In this document: piece by piece, positions 1 through 13,470 of the stretch
How positions within the stretch are numbered: the stretch's first letter is position 1
Layout of the letters: the number at the start of each line of letters is the position of its first letter
Assembly: GCA_013398955.1 (NCBI GenBank)
Contig: VWPU01011889.1
Location: 16,888-80,887 of the forward strand
Direction of reading: 5' to 3'
Length of the DNA stretch: 64,000 nucleotides
Source of the DNA: Callaeas wilsoni
Taxonomy: Eukaryota > Chordata > Aves > Passeriformes > Callaeidae
Made by a program: the position numbers and the translations under genes
The notes under the pieces: model-generated
Databases searched by the model: none
Seen by the model: only the letters and a program-made list of their open reading frames with translations
Told to the model about the DNA's origin: nothing

Positions 1-3000
1 CTCACTAAATACATTTTCCACATATTGTACTCCTAATTGGAATATCCCACTTGTTCTACCCAGGTGCTCTGCCAGACCTGAGGATGAGCCCTTTACCACA
101 TTGTCAGGAAGCAATGGGAGGTACAGGAAAGGTTCTTGCAGCCTTCCAGTTCTGGGGAAAAGCTTCTGCCTCTGTTGAGAACTTGATTATCAGTCCTGGC
201 CCACCAACAATAGACACCTTTGCTCACAGGCTCCCCAAAACAGACACCAAAGCTAAAGATGTCAGAAACATCACCTTCTTGCAGCGCTACGAAAAGTCTG
301 CGGCATCGTTTAAATCCAGCCCAGCAGCTCACTCCTCCATTACAGCCTCTGCATGAATTACAAACATGGAGCAGCAGACGCTCGGCGCAAAGCACACTCT
401 GGGCAAGATCCATCCACAGACCTTATTAAAGAGAGCACCCAATACATAAAGGTGTTTTCATTCTCTTGAAGCCTAGGTCAGGAGACCTCAAGGGAACAAT
501 GTATTTTGGAAGCATTGAGCATCCTTGATAGAATAGTCAGAGCATGGCTATCTCAGTTTGAGATTCCCCGTCTGTCCAACATGTCTGGACATTTAATATA
601 AATTAATCTATTATTACAAATCATTCAACCAAGTTCTCCTTGACCTGCAGTCTGAGACATCCTGGGACAAGACAGGGAGCTAAAACAGGCCCCTTCTCAG
701 TCTGTTTGAAGGTACAGCTGTTAAGAGGATACAGCTTCCCTTCATGATTAGAAGGATGGTTATTAGGAGTGATGCCACAGGAAACACTGGAGAATCACAA
801 ACATTCCCCTTTGCAAAAGACTGGCAATATGTGGAAACATCACACTGAAGTGGCAGTTCCCTGTTGAGCACTTCTCCTCCTCCTCAGTGACGTGTCACAC
901 TGTCATTCCAGAATGTCACCTTGATGAAGAGAACAACTTCTTGAGAGGAGTCATCAGCTTGGAGCAACAAAAGCCACCTCCTTCAGAAATACACCCACAG
1001 AAGTGTGCAAGGCCAGGACAATAACGTCACATCAGGGCGTAATTAAAACTCCTGAGTACTTACAGCTCCTCATTGACAGTCTTTTATGTAATAATGACTG
1101 AACGCAGTTAAGGTAACGACCTTCTCCCTATTGACATGTCTGCACAAACATACAGTTTCCACAGAGACGGAAAGGAGCCTGACAAACATTTTGCTCAGGG
1201 AACAAGAAACCTGGCTAGCAGGTCCCGAGCCCTTTTCCATCCTTGCTGCTCCTGACTTCTTCAGGACATTGCGTCAAGCCCTGAAGGCAGGGACAGAGGC
1301 CAGAAGGTGCTTGTACATTAATAAGTCCTTCTTGCCCAGCAGATGCCCTTTCTTGGCAAAACACTCCCTTTCTATAGAAGATCAAGCACGTGTTGTTGCG
1401 CAACTGACTGGCAATTTTACAGAACAAGCTTGAACTGGCTTTCTGGGGGCACAGAGACATGAGACAAGAGAGATATTGACAATGTCCTAATAAAAAAACA
1501 AACAAATTATAAAAACAAAAGCTATCTGTGATTTCTCACTCCAGAAACACCCACTCTTAGAAGCCTGCTTTTTCCTAAAGTCTTTGTAGTTTTTGCAGAG
1601 TCGAAGTGGATAATCAATAGTAGGCACAAAAAGATGATCAAACCAACAGAAAGATAAGAGTCAAACTCAAGTTTACATGACAGAAGTTGCACAGAAATGC
1701 TGTGGGAAGACAAAGGCATTCATATTCAGATCTGAATTAGTGAGAACCATGTGAAATCTGGACCAAAGGATAATAAAAGCAAAAGTCTGCTAACAGTGGT
1801 TAGATCGCATGTGTTCTCATGGAGACCTGTCTGGGTGACTCAGACAACAAGATTTTAGACAAAGAGGGTTTAGAACAAGCCTTAGTAAAGATAAAAACCA
1901 GCAGCAATACAACACACAGCACTCTTACACAACATCGTACCTGTCCCATTCACCTGTGACTTGTCCTGCAGACAGTGACACTCAGAGCTAAAGCCTGTAA
2001 TGCAGCACAGCTCAGCCCATGTGGACCAGCAGGCTGACCAGACACGTCATGAGGGCCAGAAAATTACCCTGTAAGCTCTTTGGGAGCCCTCTCCTCTAAA
2101 CTTCTAAGATCTCATCATAATGGAAGTTACCCTGCCAGAAAAGTCCCAAAACACACAGCAAGAAGACAGCCCATATAATTATCTTAGGCTTTGCACCTTT
2201 GCATCACTGTACTAATAAAGATTCTCCAAGTAAAACTCTTACCACCAACTTAATATCCAGTCCCAGATTCAGTTTGTACCCATGTTGGTCTGCAGGCTGT
2301 CCTAGCTCTGCTTGCACTGGTGCTCCATCTCCCCACACTAATGTGAACATCCTACATTCCTTGGGGAGTCTGAAATGGCACTAAACATCAGTGCTTGGCC
2401 ACTGAACTTCACCCATAGAGTCTTTCTGGACAGGTCTGTTTTTCCCTTCAGTCAACACGCAACTGAAGCTGTTTTGCCAGCATTGCCAGCAAAGGCTTGT
2501 GCTCCTGCTGAAAGCTTTGTGCCAGGCTGAACAGTGAACTGCTAGGGGCCTCCCAATCCTTGTTCCATTATGACATTCTCTACAAAAATATGCAACTGGG
2601 CCTGGTTTTTTCCCCCCCAGCTTGGAAGTAGTACAGTAGTTTGGCTGACTGGGGAAAAATGTTCACATTTCCCACTAAAAAAAACTGTGTTAGAAAAAAG
2701 CATTTGCAGAGCATGTGGTATAACAGGAAAGGATTGATCAGATTACCTGGAGAACTGATAGTTGCCTCTACTAAAACTCTATTTCTGTTCAAAGCCCTGC
2801 TTGCAAATTCTGAGAGGAGATAATACAGGATTTTCTTATGGTATTTCAGATTAAATGCTGCATAAGAAATGCAGTATCCTCAAAATGTCGTATCTATAAG
2901 CTTCTGATTCACACATTTGCTATTTGGGGATATTAGGTATGATTCTATTTTTTAATGAAGATATAAAACATCAGAAGGAAAAAAAAATCCAATTCAGAAT

Positions 3001-5159
3001 TCTGTCTGTCGAGTTTAGTGTGCACTGACTCCAGGTTCCCCAATAACATCACGCTGTGAGTGTGCTTTCAACAGCAGCTCTAAGTGCAGTCACGTCAGGC
3101 AGTGGGGAAGGCACAGGCTGAGACAGATGACACCCAAAGTTCTTCTAATGCATTAAAACCCTTTTGTCTTAAATTGATCCCATCTCAGATATGCTGAGTG
3201 TTCAGTCTCTTCTTTTTCTGACTGATTTAATTGTAACTTTCCAACTGGTAAAAACTGATACGAAGCTTTGTAAATGAGCATTTTAAAGAGAAGGTGGGAT
3301 AGAAAAAGACTTAAATCAAAAATATGGGGACAAAGCACACTGGCTACATCCATACAGTTTAACACAGTCTCAAACACAGGCACAAGGCTCTGCAGCACTT
3401 GAAGTGTGAGTTACAGTTTAACCTCTGACCACCCAAGCCACTGAGCCAGGCTGGCACACCACATGGTAGGCATCAAACTGACCCAGAGCACCTACAGGAA
3501 ACACCTCCTGTATTCACAGCCCCAGACCCCACATCTACATGAATAAACTGTGCCAAAATTCCCTTTACACCTCCCACCACTCCTTTTCCCTAGGTCCCAG
3601 TTTTACTTCAGGAGGTTTTCCAGAACAGTTTTTTTTTCCAGCATGTTTGTACAAGCAACAATTTTCTTGTGTTTTCTTATTCAAGGGTGAACTTAAAAGA
3701 ACAAAGGCTGCTCTTTCATAATGCATCATCTTCCTGAACAGACCAAACAAGGTCTCAATGAAAAACCACAAGCTTTTATTCATACCCATCAACCAACCAA
3801 TAAATGCACAGAGAATAACCACAGAAATAAGGAGCTTGCCACCCTTGAAACCTTCCTGAGTGCCTTCCAGAGATGTGGTACACTCCCTTACACCAGTGGT
3901 GGTCTTCAAAGCACAGCATAAATCACTGGGTGTGTGAGACAGTGGGGATGGCATCTTCAGAAATGCATGTCCAAAGTGATTAGGAAAGGTGGTAGAGCAT
4001 GACAGCCACAGAGGTCTTCTTCCTCCTTCTCAGTGGAGACAGAATTGACTCATCTTAGTACAGTACCACAGTCCAAAATACTACACCTATAATTATTTTT
4101 TTAAGCTCTATGCTTTACATGTAGAAAGAGAGCATGGAAATAAACATGAGAAAAGTTAATCATTTTATGGCCTCAACTCAAACTTTTTTTCCTTCAACAG
4201 ACGTAGGCATGCAAAGTGGGATCCCAATTTAACCAAGAGCCAACCTTGGCATCAAACAAGTGCTGATACAACCATATGGTTTGAAAGAGTTTTCTCTCCT
4301 TCTGCTAAGTACCACCTCACATCTTATAGAGGACGTGTCTTACAACCATTATCAGCAGCAATTAAAAAAGGCCTCTGCCTTCGGTGACAAAGAACTGAAA
4401 CTGCTGTGATGAGGTGCAGGGAAGGCTCCAGGCTGATGGTGCTTCCTGCAATTCCCATTGCTCACTGAGGACACCAGCACATGGCAAAGGATCTATGTAA
4501 GCAACTCCTCTGCTGGCAGTGAGGTGTGGGGTACGGACAGGTACTGAGCTGCAAGACAAGGGGGGAAAATTGAAGGGATGGGGTATTTGGGAGCAGCAGA
4601 GGGAAGCGAGCGGGGATTTAGGCAGAGGAAAAACATGGGATTGGGGATGCAGAGACACTCCAGAGACTCCCCTGGCCTGTTTCAGCTGCTGCCCCACACA
4701 GCCAAGGAGGAGCTCCTTGAAGCCAAGCCTGCCCAGGTGTCCACAGCACAAAGGTAACAATCAGCACGGACCCACAGAGCCTCGTGCTCACACAAACGTC
4801 ACTGAAATGCCTGCAGGTACAAAAGCATCCCCAAAGCCAGATGGCCACATCTGCACAGCCCTGTGCCAGGCCCTGGCCCTGCTGCTCTGCTCAGAGCCAC
4901 CCCAGCACCCACACCTGAGGCACCACTACCCTGCAAGATGGGGAAGTGATCACAGGTAATCCAGGGAACTGGAACTTCATTGCAGTAAGAGGAAGTAAGT
5001 GAACCACAGCAAACGGGATGTTGAATGAGGCCCACAGGAAACTGCTATGGTCCCAAAATATCGAGTGTCCAACACCCACTAGTCTGGATCATTGTTTCAT
5101 ATGGGCTCACCGTAAATGCTTAAAGAGAATCCAGAAAAAAAACAACCAGTTTACTAGTC
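1..5159. other. Unique non-coding sequence, no gene recognised
   Basis: Mixed A+T-leaning sequence with few CpGs. The open frames are about 60-146 codons long, occur on both strands, overlap one another, and show no domain or consistent splice framing. Homopolymer runs are short. I see no recognisable transposon in this stretch. It is consistent with avian intronic or intergenic DNA. Confidence 0.5.
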
Positions 5160-5300
5160 CTGTGGGCAGCTGTTCCAGAATGCTGCCACGCCCTTTCGCT
5201 CATCACAAACTCTTTTCTAACTTCAAGACTAAATTCATTAATGTAATCGCAATACAGGCACAACATCTCCTGCACATAATCATCAAGACTTGTAAATAAT
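5160..5300 (-). repeat. Diverged CR1 LINE remnant, antisense to the plus strand
   Basis: The plus strand carries GGGCAGCTGTTCCAGAATGC, followed by a CCACGCCCTTTC-like segment and then CTTTTCTAACTTCAAGACTA. In order and spacing this resembles the reverse complement of the CR1 3' region (a 'gggcagcctgttccag ... caccctctcag ... ttcctaatatctagtctaa' type layout). CR1 is the dominant non-LTR retrotransposon of birds. The copy is 5' truncated, diverged and non-functional. The match is from memory of the family layout, so the boundaries are approximate. Confidence 0.5.
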
Positions 5301-8300
5301 TTACAAGAGACGTGAATACACTGCCATCTGCACACAAAGGAACTGCTCACTCTACAGCACTTCTGCATGTGTTGGTACCCCTGGGGAAGGAAGAGGGTGA
5401 GATGGGGACAGCTGTAGGGTCATGCTGGGAAGCAGTTGCTACGTGGTGGCTCTTTGGTGACTTAAGTAACATAAACTGGATATTCCGATTTAATCTACCA
5501 CAGCAGTGGGTGCTAACAGGAGTCCCTGCTGGCAGGTGCAGCAGACAGGACAAGCATCAGCAAACAGGCATAATAAAGAAAGGTATCACCCCAGAAGATA
5601 GCCCAGACAAAGGCTGCACATTATCTCTGACAGTCTGGTGTCACAGTGGTGGGATGTGAAGTCTTGAAGAAGACCCCTCTGTGCAGCCATGACTAGCCCG
5701 GGCTAAAGAAAGTGAGACTGTTCTTTGACTTTGGGGCTCCACAAAGCATGAAGTTTCATGGAAAATTAAAGGAAAAGCAAGGCATCAGTAACTCTTTCCC
5801 ACACTGCAGAATCTCCTTCTGCTCTCCACTTTCAAAACCTTAAAAATCTAAGGTACAGTCTAGGAAGCATCTGCCTTGATTTCAAACACAGGGCAGAGAA
5901 CTACCACCAAGCCAGATAAAAAGCAATGGGCTTCTGAGTGGATGCCACAGGCAAAACTAATTGAGCCACAGATTACACAGACGAGTACACAAGGCCAGAT
6001 CTCATACCAGTAGATTGCACCATCTGAGTGGCAGTATCAGCATCGGGAGGGTATATGAATTCAGCTCTGCAGTAAGAAATCTGTGCAGAGCTCAGCAGGT
6101 CAAGGCCATTAGGGACCAAGGCACGAGTCCCAGGCAAGTTGTTCAGCCTCTGACATCAGGAACACAGAGTTACATCACTCACAAGGTAAACTTCATAAAG
6201 TTTATGAACCTGGCAGGACGACAGATCTACTGCAGCACAAACAACTCCTCTTCAGGGCTTGTATTGGCAGAGATAGGCCCCTTATCAATGGGGCCAAATA
6301 CTTCTACACATAAAGCAAATATGTACAAATCATAACTACTTACATACCCTAAGTGCAGTAATATCATCACATATTTAGTCACATGTGTCACTTTTAAAGG
6401 AACACCTATTTTTTCCTGATATATTTACTGAATTAGTGGAAGATTTCCATCTGAAGTTCTTGTGCAGGGACTTTTTTCCATCCAACTCCAAAAATTTAAC
6501 TCATTTTTTAGAATTATTTTTAAAAGACTTGTTGCTTTGATAGGGAGCAGGAGTTACAGAAGTGTATCTTCCTCTGGAGACTCTCCCTCCAAACGGATTT
6601 CAACAGGGACAATGAAAATTGTCATTACAGGCTCAAGACTACTTTTCCCTGGGTGCTGCCCAACTCCCAGTACTTCTGCTGGTAGTACTCAGACACAGTA
6701 GGACTACAGCATCAAATCAGACAGAATATTTAAAGGAGCACAAATTTGGAGGCCTATCCCTGGAGGTTCAGGAATTGGTTTGCCATTTCGCAATGCTAAA
6801 CAGAGTGAGGATAAAAGAATGAAGAGATTACAGACCGAGACAGACTTTGGTGTGAAGTGGGACAGACCAAAACCAGCCATCACTAATTGCCATTCCCCTT
6901 GGGCAGCCCTTAGAAACATCATGAGTGGCTTGAATTGCTTTATTGATATTTACTCTACCTTCGCCCTTGGTGAGTTAGACAAATAAGAGATTAGAAGAAG
7001 GCAGGAAGAGCAGCAGTAGCGGGAGGGAAGAGGAGGGTAATTAGTGCTGTGAGGATTCAGAAGATCAGTAGGGTCCTAGTGATGAGGGAAAAGACAAGAG
7101 GAAAGAAAGGGACTGACATGCATTTAGTATTTCAAGCACAGAAAGGTTCTTGCAGCTAGGGATGCTGAAGCGAGACTTGCTTATTATTATGACTATGACA
7201 AAGCAGAAAAAAAATGGAACGCACATTGATTAAAGCAGCAGGCATCTCCCTTGGATGCTGAGACTCAGCAAGGGGCTGCAGCTTCCCAAGGAGGCAAGCA
7301 TTTAGATTTCAGCTATTCCGAGACATGGACCATATGCTGGGGCCATCTGGAGACTGCTTTATTTGATGGATGTTGGATGCCTCCAAAGGCACCAGGGAAG
7401 GGAGCTGAAATATTGGTAACTGATTGATGCTGAGGGCACTTAACTAAAGATGACCCCACTTCTACACAATTCACACCTGCTCCACAGGAGAAGCTCAGAA
7501 ATTGTCTTCCCAGTGGAGATGATCGCTTCCATGGCTTCCAGCAGGCAGTGGCTCCTGACAAAGCGTGCAGCCGTCATTTAACCGGCACAGCTGGGGAACT
7601 CAGCGGGATGGCCCTCAGTGTGCTCAGCCAGCACTCAACAGCTGATCCATGGCACAGCTGCAGTGTCCCGTTCAGCTCCAGGCCTGAATTATCACTGCAC
7701 CGTCAGATGTGTTGTGTCAATGGACGAAGTCCACCATGCAAAGGGCCCTCCATGCCTTCAGAGGCCACCCTGCCCTTTCAGCACCTCTTCAGAAGCCTTG
7801 CCAGGATGAGAAGCTCCACTGGAGCACCATCACGGTGCAATGCAAAGAGGCAGAGGAGAGGACACCCGTGAAGCAGCTCCTGGCTGACAGCTCTGCAGCA
7901 CAGCTCATGAGGGACATTTTTCTTCCATACCCACAAGACAGGAAGCCAAGGCCCTGACATGGACAGGTCAGATAGAAAAGGAAAAGGCACACCCCTGTCC
8001 AAGCCACAGCAAACTCCTGTTTTGCAGTTAAAGAACCCAAAACCAACTGCAGCAAAAAATAACACTAAAAAACGCTCCAAACTAAAACTACCCAAAAAAA
8101 CCCCAAAACCCAGACACTCTTGAATGCAGGCAGTGTCTCTCTGTGTGAATATACTTCATATCTAGCAGACACCAGAAGTATTTAAGTTACTAAGAACAGC
8201 ACGTAGAAATCCACCTGCCAAACCATAACCAGGCCTTTCACTGAGACCTGTGCAGAGAATTGGGTTTTGTCTTGCCCTGACAGCAGGTGAAAGAAAGCCG

Positions 8301-10754
8301 GTGTAGAAGTAGAGAACAAGCAAAAGAACCCAATAAACACATCTATAAGAGCAGCTTTCAGAAAGCAGCTCGCTAGACCACCCTGCACTTTGTCTCTGCC
8401 TGAAAAAACAACAGAACACACCAGAGCTTGGGAAATCATCTGAATACAAACACTCACTATCCTCAGCATACAGATTTTGCATCCAAGGGCAGAGTATAAA
8501 ACACGCTTTTACAGTTCATCCTAACAGCCTCTCACCAACCCAACGCACAGTTTTAATACTCCCTGGGAATACGGTGCAGGAATTGCTGAATTATAACTCT
8601 GGGGCTTGGCCATGGGATGCTGTCCTGCTTTGTGCCCTGCTTCTCAGGGAGAAGAGGGACTGTTTCAGAGGAAGCTGTGCAGCTGTCAGCACCCTCACTG
8701 CCACAGCCTGAGCCTCAGACACCGTGCAGGCTTCGCTCACTGCTTGGAGGTGCACCATTCCTGATGCCCAATTTCCCCAGTGTGACTCCAGAGGCTGGGA
8801 GCTGTCTGAAAAACCCCGATTTCTCATTCTGTGCCAAACAGTGAGCACAAGTCCTTTGTGAGGGCTAACAATCAGGTGATGGAGCTGTGACAATCAGCAG
8901 TGGCTGAGAGTCGGCCTCTGCTCTGCAATCTCCTAGGAGTATATCTCTGGAAAGAATGTGGAGGCAGCCCCTCCTCTGTTGGGGGACTTTGCCACTTATT
9001 TTTGCCCACAGAGGACCTCAGATAGCTGTGCAGTGACAGTCAGCGAGGTGTCCTGGAGCTGCAGGGATTTGAATAAGAACAGGTTACATCCCACTGAATA
9101 TTTTCATTAGCAGGCAGCAAAACAGTGCCCCTATATACATCTGGAGCTCAAAGTAGAACAGATTAAAAGCAAAGCAAGAGAGTCCTTCCAGTCTTCATCC
9201 TCACTCAGGCTGCAGCTCGTGCTTTGTATCCCCAACTCAGACAAGGACTGGGATTTGGTAAAGTCAAGGGAGAAGAAAGTACAGAAGAAGGGTTATAAAT
9301 ATGCATCAGTGTCTCAAGGCTGGAGATCAAGGGCAATTTTATGAGAAAATCATTTTAGAATAAAAAAAGTGGTGGTGAGGGTGTATGTGAATGTGTAAAG
9401 CCTCATAATGGCAAAGGAACAATCCTGTCCTTCCTCCTGGATAGGAGGAATGGAACACGTTAACTGCTACCTGACACAGGAGCTTTGGAAGCTTAAAACT
9501 TCCTTTTCCCTCTCCAAGTCATAAGCTTTTTGGGATGAAGGATGTCTTTAGCATGCAATTATGCACCTGGTAAAATCATAGGAATCTATTTCAGCTTCTG
9601 ACAAACCAGAGCAGTAACACAGGTTTGGATGTAGGTGCATGTCTATCAGGTGCCACAGTCTCCTGCTGAGCATGGAAACCAACAATTCATCAATAAGTGA
9701 AAGCTCTAGAGATCCCCAGTGCTAGAAGTGAGGAGGTATTGATGCACTGAGACCTGACTAACCTAGATACACCAAAATAGGGACTTCTTAATCAGGTTTT
9801 GAAAAACTGAAAAGTAAAATGCACAGCAATAGTCATTGTGGGATAATTTATTTGAACAGACTTTTGGTTGGTCAGCAGATCAGATGGTGATTTATTACCC
9901 CTTGGCCTAGGAAACTAACAATCAGCACAAAAGGTGTAAACTGATAGCAGTGCTTAGACCTAACCTACTAACAGAACAGAGAAACATTATTCTACCTGCC
10001 AGAAATATTCCCCTTGGTGACACCATTTACCAGGAAACACATCAGATATGCAACACTAGCTTACCTTTACAGAAGAGCCAGGCAGACCACTGCAATGCAC
10101 AGGAGGCAACGCAGAGCAGTCAGTGGTGCTGCACTCATTTCCATGGTGCTGGGACTGATAACTCCTCTAGCTCAGCATTATAAACCTTGGTGAGTCAGTG
10201 TTCAGCTTTATCTTTGCAAGTAGTTTCTGCGTATTTAAAGAACAACTAGCTTGGAGGAATGCATGAGGAAAATAAGGCACAGGACAGAACCCTGCTCAGC
10301 CAGGAACTCTCCACATACTATATTTGCTCAACCACACAGCATCAAGGTGTAGCACTCACCTGTCTCAGTGAATTTTTTACAAATTTGGGTCTTGGATTTC
10401 TTACAAATTCCACTCCCCTACTCCCACCTTTCCCCAGGTGCTCCAGCAGCACCTGGACCAGGTGAGACCACACACACACATATAGCAGCAGCTCAAGGAG
10501 GGTCAAAACAGCTGTTCTCCAGACTGAATTGTGATCCTTTACTGTCCATGTGAGCCACCAACTCTTGAGCATATGTGGCTTTTACCCAGGGCCATATGTT
10601 AAAACAAATAGTGTCTGTCTCCCTTCTGCAACGTCCTTTCCTCCAGACACTTCAAACAGTGCACCTGATCTTCCTCTCGTTGCAAGGAGAGCCATTAAGT
10701 TTAGTAGGTGCAGCAACAGAGTCCATTAAAGCTTACTGTGTACAATTGTTGCTA
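5301..10754. other. Unique non-coding sequence, no gene recognised
   Basis: No recognisable gene, RNA or repeat. All open frames are below about 125 codons and lie on both strands in overlapping positions, as expected by chance. A short CpG-poor, A+C-rich stretch near 8,040-8,105 is low complexity. Confidence 0.45.
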
Positions 10755-10870
10755 TTAGTGGGAGGTAAACTGAGACACAGAAGGACACATTTTCCCTCAA
10801 GGTCATACAGTAAATCTACTGCAGAGCAGAAACAGAAATCAGTGCTTCTCATTTCCAGCCCAGGCTTTGA
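10755..10870 (-). repeat. MIR-like SINE relic, antisense
   Basis: The plus strand reads GGTAAACTGAGACACAGAAG, then CAAGGTCATACAGTAAATC, GCAGAGCAGAAACAGAAATC, and a final 'cagcccaggctttgacc' segment. This is the order of the reverse complement of a MIR SINE 3' half (aaactgaggcacagag ... aaggtcacacag ... gcagagc.gggattcgaa ... cccatgct). MIR elements were active in early amniotes and survive in birds only as old relics. The divergence seen fits that age. Confidence 0.6.
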
Positions 10871-11519
10871 CCATAATTACAAGTGAGAGATGAAATTTGG
10901 CTCCCATTCTAGAGGTTGAGGAAGTTCAGGACCCTGAATCTATTCTTGGCTTTTGCCTCCCGCTTCAACGTGTGACTTTGAATAGGTCAAATTTTGATGC
11001 CTGTGCATTTGGAGTGACTGGTCATGCTTAGGTTCCCATATGTGCAAGATGTATCCATTAATACTGGGTTAGGCAGTTCGTATGCAAATAAAAGCACTTT
11101 GTGCACACGGGGTCTCATTTTGATACCGTCACCTTCTGGTGACAACTGGCTCTTTGTCTGCTGCACCACAGCAGACAGCACTAACAGCCCTGTCCCTCAC
11201 TTAGCACATACCCTGATGACAGAGGCAGGTTCAGGCAAACCTGGGAAACCTCAAGAACACAAATCCCCGTCATCTTCTCACTGTGCACCAGGGAACATGC
11301 ACACGAATGCAAGGAACACCTTTCCAACCCTGCCCAGCTGACCTGCCTCAAACCATCTCCCTCCCTATAAGAGTCTCCACACTTCAGAGGGTTCCCCCCT
11401 TGACCAGGGACCATTCTGGTGTTACCAAGACTTACCTAGGTAAAAATGCCACTGTTGCAAAATACCGCCTCATTCAGACTAAACTGTTCCAGTGGAACTG
11501 CTGTTAAAAACAGAGCTTA
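10871..11519. other. Unique sequence, nothing recognised
   Basis: There is no repeat or gene signature. Overlapping frames of about 60-105 codons on both strands carry no identifiable domain. Confidence 0.4.
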
Positions 11520-11632
11520 CAGTTTAAACAAAACACAGCAGAACAACAAAACCACAAACACACAAACAAAAAGCCACCAAAAAAAAAGTAAACAAAAAAT
11601 CAAAACCAAACCAAACAATTCCAAGAAAATAG
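11520..11632. repeat. A/C-rich low-complexity tract
   Basis: About 110 bases consist almost entirely of A with interspersed C, as AACAAA, CACAAACA and CAAAACC repeats, plus an A run near 11,580. It is simple low-complexity sequence, and translated frames across it (Lys/Asn/Thr-rich) are artefacts of composition. It could be the decayed poly(A) tail of a retroelement, but no element body is recognisable next to it. Confidence 0.75.
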
Positions 11633-11819
11633 GAAGTAGTGATGCTTGAGTCCCCTCCTGCAGCACTGCCTGTTCAGAGTCCTGCTCTGCTCTTGGAGCA
11701 GTGCTCAGATGCGACACTCGCACATCCTCTCCTTGGGTTTTTACACAAAAGCATTTACAGACAACACGCACCAAATCCTGACTGTTCTTTTCTTCTTGCA
11801 AGACAGCCCTCGTGTTCCC

Positions 11820-11945
11820 TGGCCAGACGGCAGGTCAGCTCAGCCGCTGTGCGTCAGGCAGCACCGCGAGCGTCAGACGCCAGCAGTGCCGGGGGACGGG
11901 CACAAGTGCAGCCATCCTTCTGTGAGACCTGTTCCAAGTGCTCGT
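11820..11945. other. Short CpG-rich patch of unknown function
   Basis: This patch of roughly 125 bases holds about nine CpG dinucleotides (for example CAGACGG, CAGCCGCTGTGCGTCAGG, CCGCGAGCGTCAGACGCC, GCCGGGGGACGG) in an otherwise CpG-poor neighbourhood. It is too short to meet usual CpG-island length criteria. Open frames of about 100 codons cross it, but I recognise no protein. It might be a small regulatory element, an exon, or a locally unmethylated remnant. Confidence 0.4.
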
Positions 11946-12539
11946 GAGGTCACGTAGGTGTCCTTAGGAGACAATGGTCAACATTAACTCTTGTTTCCCG
12001 GGAACCTAACCTCGTCCTCACAGCGAGGATAAGGTAAAATTTGTAGATGTGGGTGTGAGGACACGGTTCTTCTTCACCTCCAGTTCTGGAGACACACATT
12101 GTACCAGCTGACTGCTGTATTTTCACAGCTGCTGAGCAAACTCCAGTTGAAATGAAGAGACTTTGGAGGATTCGACACTCTTAAAAGTCAGCATCAGAGA
12201 AACCTTGACCCTGGCAATTTCAGTCATAATTTTGCATTTGAACAACGCCTAGAGCTTCGACTTCATTGATAGTACTTAAAATTACACCACCTCCCATTAA
12301 ACCTGCCCAAAGCAGCACAGTGAATGAGTCAGGCCCCTGTTGTTATCTGTGTGGGTCTTGTACCTTACACAGACCAAGACATAGTCCTGAATCAATTTCA
12401 ATGAAAGCTGGAGTAGAAAAGCATTCAATCTTCATTTGAACATTTCTAGAGATGAAGAAGTCACCATAATCCTTACCATCAGATACAGTACCCATGGCTA
12501 ATTAGCTTCACAGTTAAACCTCATTATATTTCTCATCAG
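11946..12539. other. Unique sequence, nothing recognised
   Basis: There is no clear element. The last part of the stretch may belong to the older portion of the adjoining CR1 relic, but the resemblance is too weak to assign. Confidence 0.35.
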
Positions 12540-12850
12540 AATGTGCCCACCTTTCATTTCAACCACTGGATCTTGCGGTACATTAAAAACTGTTCTCCAT
12601 CTAGACACCAGACAGATCAAATCAGTCTTCAATTAATCAAATTCCTGCAGTCCCTCATTATAAGTCATGCCTTATGATCATTTGCATGCTATTCTCTGAC
12701 ATGTTTTTCCCCCCAATATCTTTTCTTCTAATTACAGGTATCAGAAACTGCCTCAGGTATTTTACAAGAGATCTCACCAGTGCTAATTTCGGAGAAAACA
12801 TATTCACCTTCCTACTTCTCCAGATTTCTGTGCCTGCCCTCCCACAGACA
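12540..12850 (-). repeat. Diverged CR1-type LINE remnant (ORF2 C-terminal region), antisense
   Basis: The plus strand contains, in order, TCCCTCATTATAAGTCATGC, then a 'tgatcatttgcatgctattctctgacatg' segment, and GAGATCTCACCAGTGCTAAT. This is the reverse-complement layout of the CR1 ORF2 C-terminal coding region (cctcat..aggtcat, tgatcattc.tgtgctcttctctgga, gaggtctcaccagtgc). The copy is diverged with broken frames. A pyrimidine tract plus ACAG at about 12,708-12,737 looks like a splice acceptor, but the CR1 homology explains it. Confidence 0.6.
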
Positions 12851-13374
12851 GCAGTTGCTGCACTTAGTTCCCAGCACAGAGCTCCCTGGGCTGGACTCGG
12901 CTGCTGAGGCAGCAGTTGCCCCATCACTCCCCTACCACAGGCACAAGGGATGGGAACACAGTGCTCAGGTCAAGTCCTCAGAGCTCTGCTTCACCTGAGG
13001 AGTGAGTGAGTAGTGCTGTGCCTTTTTACACTTTCTGCTTCCCATAAATAGGCCACCCTCTCGGTTCTCTGTCCAAATGCCTGCTTTTCCAAGTAACACT
13101 CTTCATACCACTTCCTTGTGCTAATTCACTGAGCAACTCAATGGCTCTCCGTGAGAGACCTGTCCTCATCTTCCTTATCCTTCCTCTAGGTCACTCATCA
13201 CTGAGCAATAAACAGTCACGAGCTGACCTCAGACAGACCCCACTAAAAAGTCCCAAGAGCTGAACCGAATGTCCTGAATTGCAGTTTGCTACTCTAGCAG
13301 CCACACCATGGTCCCACCTGTAATTCTAAAGAATGGACTCAATTTCACAGATTAAGCTATTACTTTTCAAGACT
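12851..13374. other. Unique sequence, nothing recognised
   Basis: No gene or repeat signature is seen. Short frames only. Confidence 0.4.
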
Positions 13375-13470
13375 GCCATAATAATGATACTTAACATTCC
13401 TGGAGCAATTTACATTTTCAAAGCACTGCAAAAATGTTAATTAACAGCATGCTCACACCAGCTTGGGAAA
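13375..13470 (-). repeat. L2/MIR-type relic, antisense
   Basis: The plus strand shows CATTCCTGGAGCAATTTACA, then TTTTCAAAGCACTGCAAAAA and a TTAATTAA block, followed by CTCACACCAGCTT. This resembles the reverse complement of the shared L2/MIR 3' end (ggcactgttctaagcactttacatgtattaa.tcatttaatcctcacaaca). It is an ancient, non-functional relic. The exact family (MIR, L2 or another CORE-SINE) cannot be decided by eye. Confidence 0.5.

Noticed and set aside
93..413. Minus-strand frame containing DIFSFGVCFGEPVSKGV, resembling a kinase subdomain IX motif
   Set aside because: The similarity is limited to a few residues. No HRD or DFG motifs, flanking kinase sequence or clear splice sites accompany it.
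12708..12737. Strong splice-acceptor-like tract (pyrimidines then ATTACAG)
   Set aside because: It falls inside a CR1 antisense relic whose consensus explains the pyrimidine-rich sequence, and no open exon follows.
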